A stretch of DNA of 64,000 bases from Kitasatospora sp. SUK 42. GTDB lineage: Bacteria > Actinomycetota > Actinomycetes > Streptomycetales > Streptomycetaceae. Made by a program: the position numbers and the translations under genes. The notes under the pieces are model-generated. The model was not told the DNA's origin. It ran no database searches and saw only the letters and a list, made by a program, of their open reading frames with translations. This document shows, piece by piece, positions 63,891 through 64,000 of the stretch. The DNA is taken from the NCBI RefSeq assembly GCF_015776785.2, contig NZ_LFMD02000005.1:441053-505052 (forward strand), given 5' to 3'. Within the stretch, counting starts at the first letter, position 1, and each line of letters starts with the position of its first letter.

Positions 63891-64000
63891 CGGCCGGTGC
63901 CTGTCGGGCCGCCGTTCCGGGGCGCTGGATGGCGATTCACCCATTCGATGCCGGCGTCGGAATTCATTGGCCGTTGGGAATCACCTGTGAAGGGGCAGTC

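Noticed and set aside
63772..63990. 72-codon plus-strand ORF at the right edge as the target of site C
   Set aside because: It overlaps sites E and C themselves and starts upstream of the predicted transcription start.
1..64000. CRISPR arrays, tRNA and rRNA genes
   Set aside because: No regularly spaced 24-37-bp repeats, and no cloverleaf or rRNA-like conserved segments were seen on either strand.

Overview
The window is high-GC actinobacterial chromosome, most probably Streptomyces or Kitasatospora. Third codon positions are almost all G or C. It carries an RbpA RNA-polymerase-binding protein behind a promoter of sigma-R type, several apparently leaderless genes with a TANNNT-like box 6-8 nt before the start codon, DUF574, SARP and HxlR regulators, rare TTA codons in one regulator, and short TA-flanked inverted-repeat elements.

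Region 1 (1-13 kb) is mainly core chromosome. It holds the N-terminal half of an EccA-like TPR protein cut by the left edge, a P-loop kinase, an acyl-CoA dehydrogenase, an Lrp/AsnC regulator, a YtcJ-like amidohydrolase, apolipoprotein N-acyltransferase (lnt), fxsA, rbpA, an FtsK-like membrane protein whose Walker motifs look broken, and a tiny membrane protein.

Region 2 (12.5-29.5 kb) mixes small enzymes and regulators: ankyrin, GNAT, serine hydrolase, Nudix, CHAD, XRE regulator with divergent SDR, family 5 uracil-DNA glycosylase, slipin, CBS, TetR with two operators beside a membrane protein, a large FAD/Fe-S dehydrogenase, a glycosyltransferase and a cell-wall lytic protein. It also contains the first copy of a three-gene oxidative folding cassette (membrane protein, DsbA-like, VKOR-like; 15.2-17.6 kb) and a cluster of MITE-like elements, two of which start inside stop codons.

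Region 3 (30-49 kb) holds an amino acid permease, Ku, succinate-semialdehyde dehydrogenase, an ArsR/MFS/adenine-deaminase operon with 4-bp overlaps, a second copy of the oxidative folding cassette (38.7-40.8 kb), Fpg, a DUF574 methyltransferase, a lipoprotein deacetylase, a rhodanese, and a tandem duplication of a secreted M1-type metallopeptidase.

Region 4 (49.4 kb to the right edge) looks like the left part of a specialised-metabolite gene cluster. It has a condensation-fold acyltransferase, an MFS exporter, an HxlR regulator, a SARP regulator with three TTA codons, a flavin reductase, a class III aminotransferase, an imine reductase, a reduced-flavin-dependent oxygenase, a Tat-exported amine oxidase and two SnoaL-fold proteins. 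No PKS or NRPS core gene is in view. Three promoters share four heptamers spaced exactly 11 bp, ending 8 bp before a TANNNT box, which is the layout known for SARP operators; two further promoters fit less strictly. One of these promoters points off the right edge, so the cluster continues there. A separate ACTT-rich operator is shared by the HxlR gene and the imine reductase gene. A plausible reading is that the aminotransferase installs an amine on a carbonyl intermediate, cyclisation gives an imine, the imine reductase reduces it, and the flavin enzymes and amine oxidase tailor the product. The product itself cannot be named from this window.
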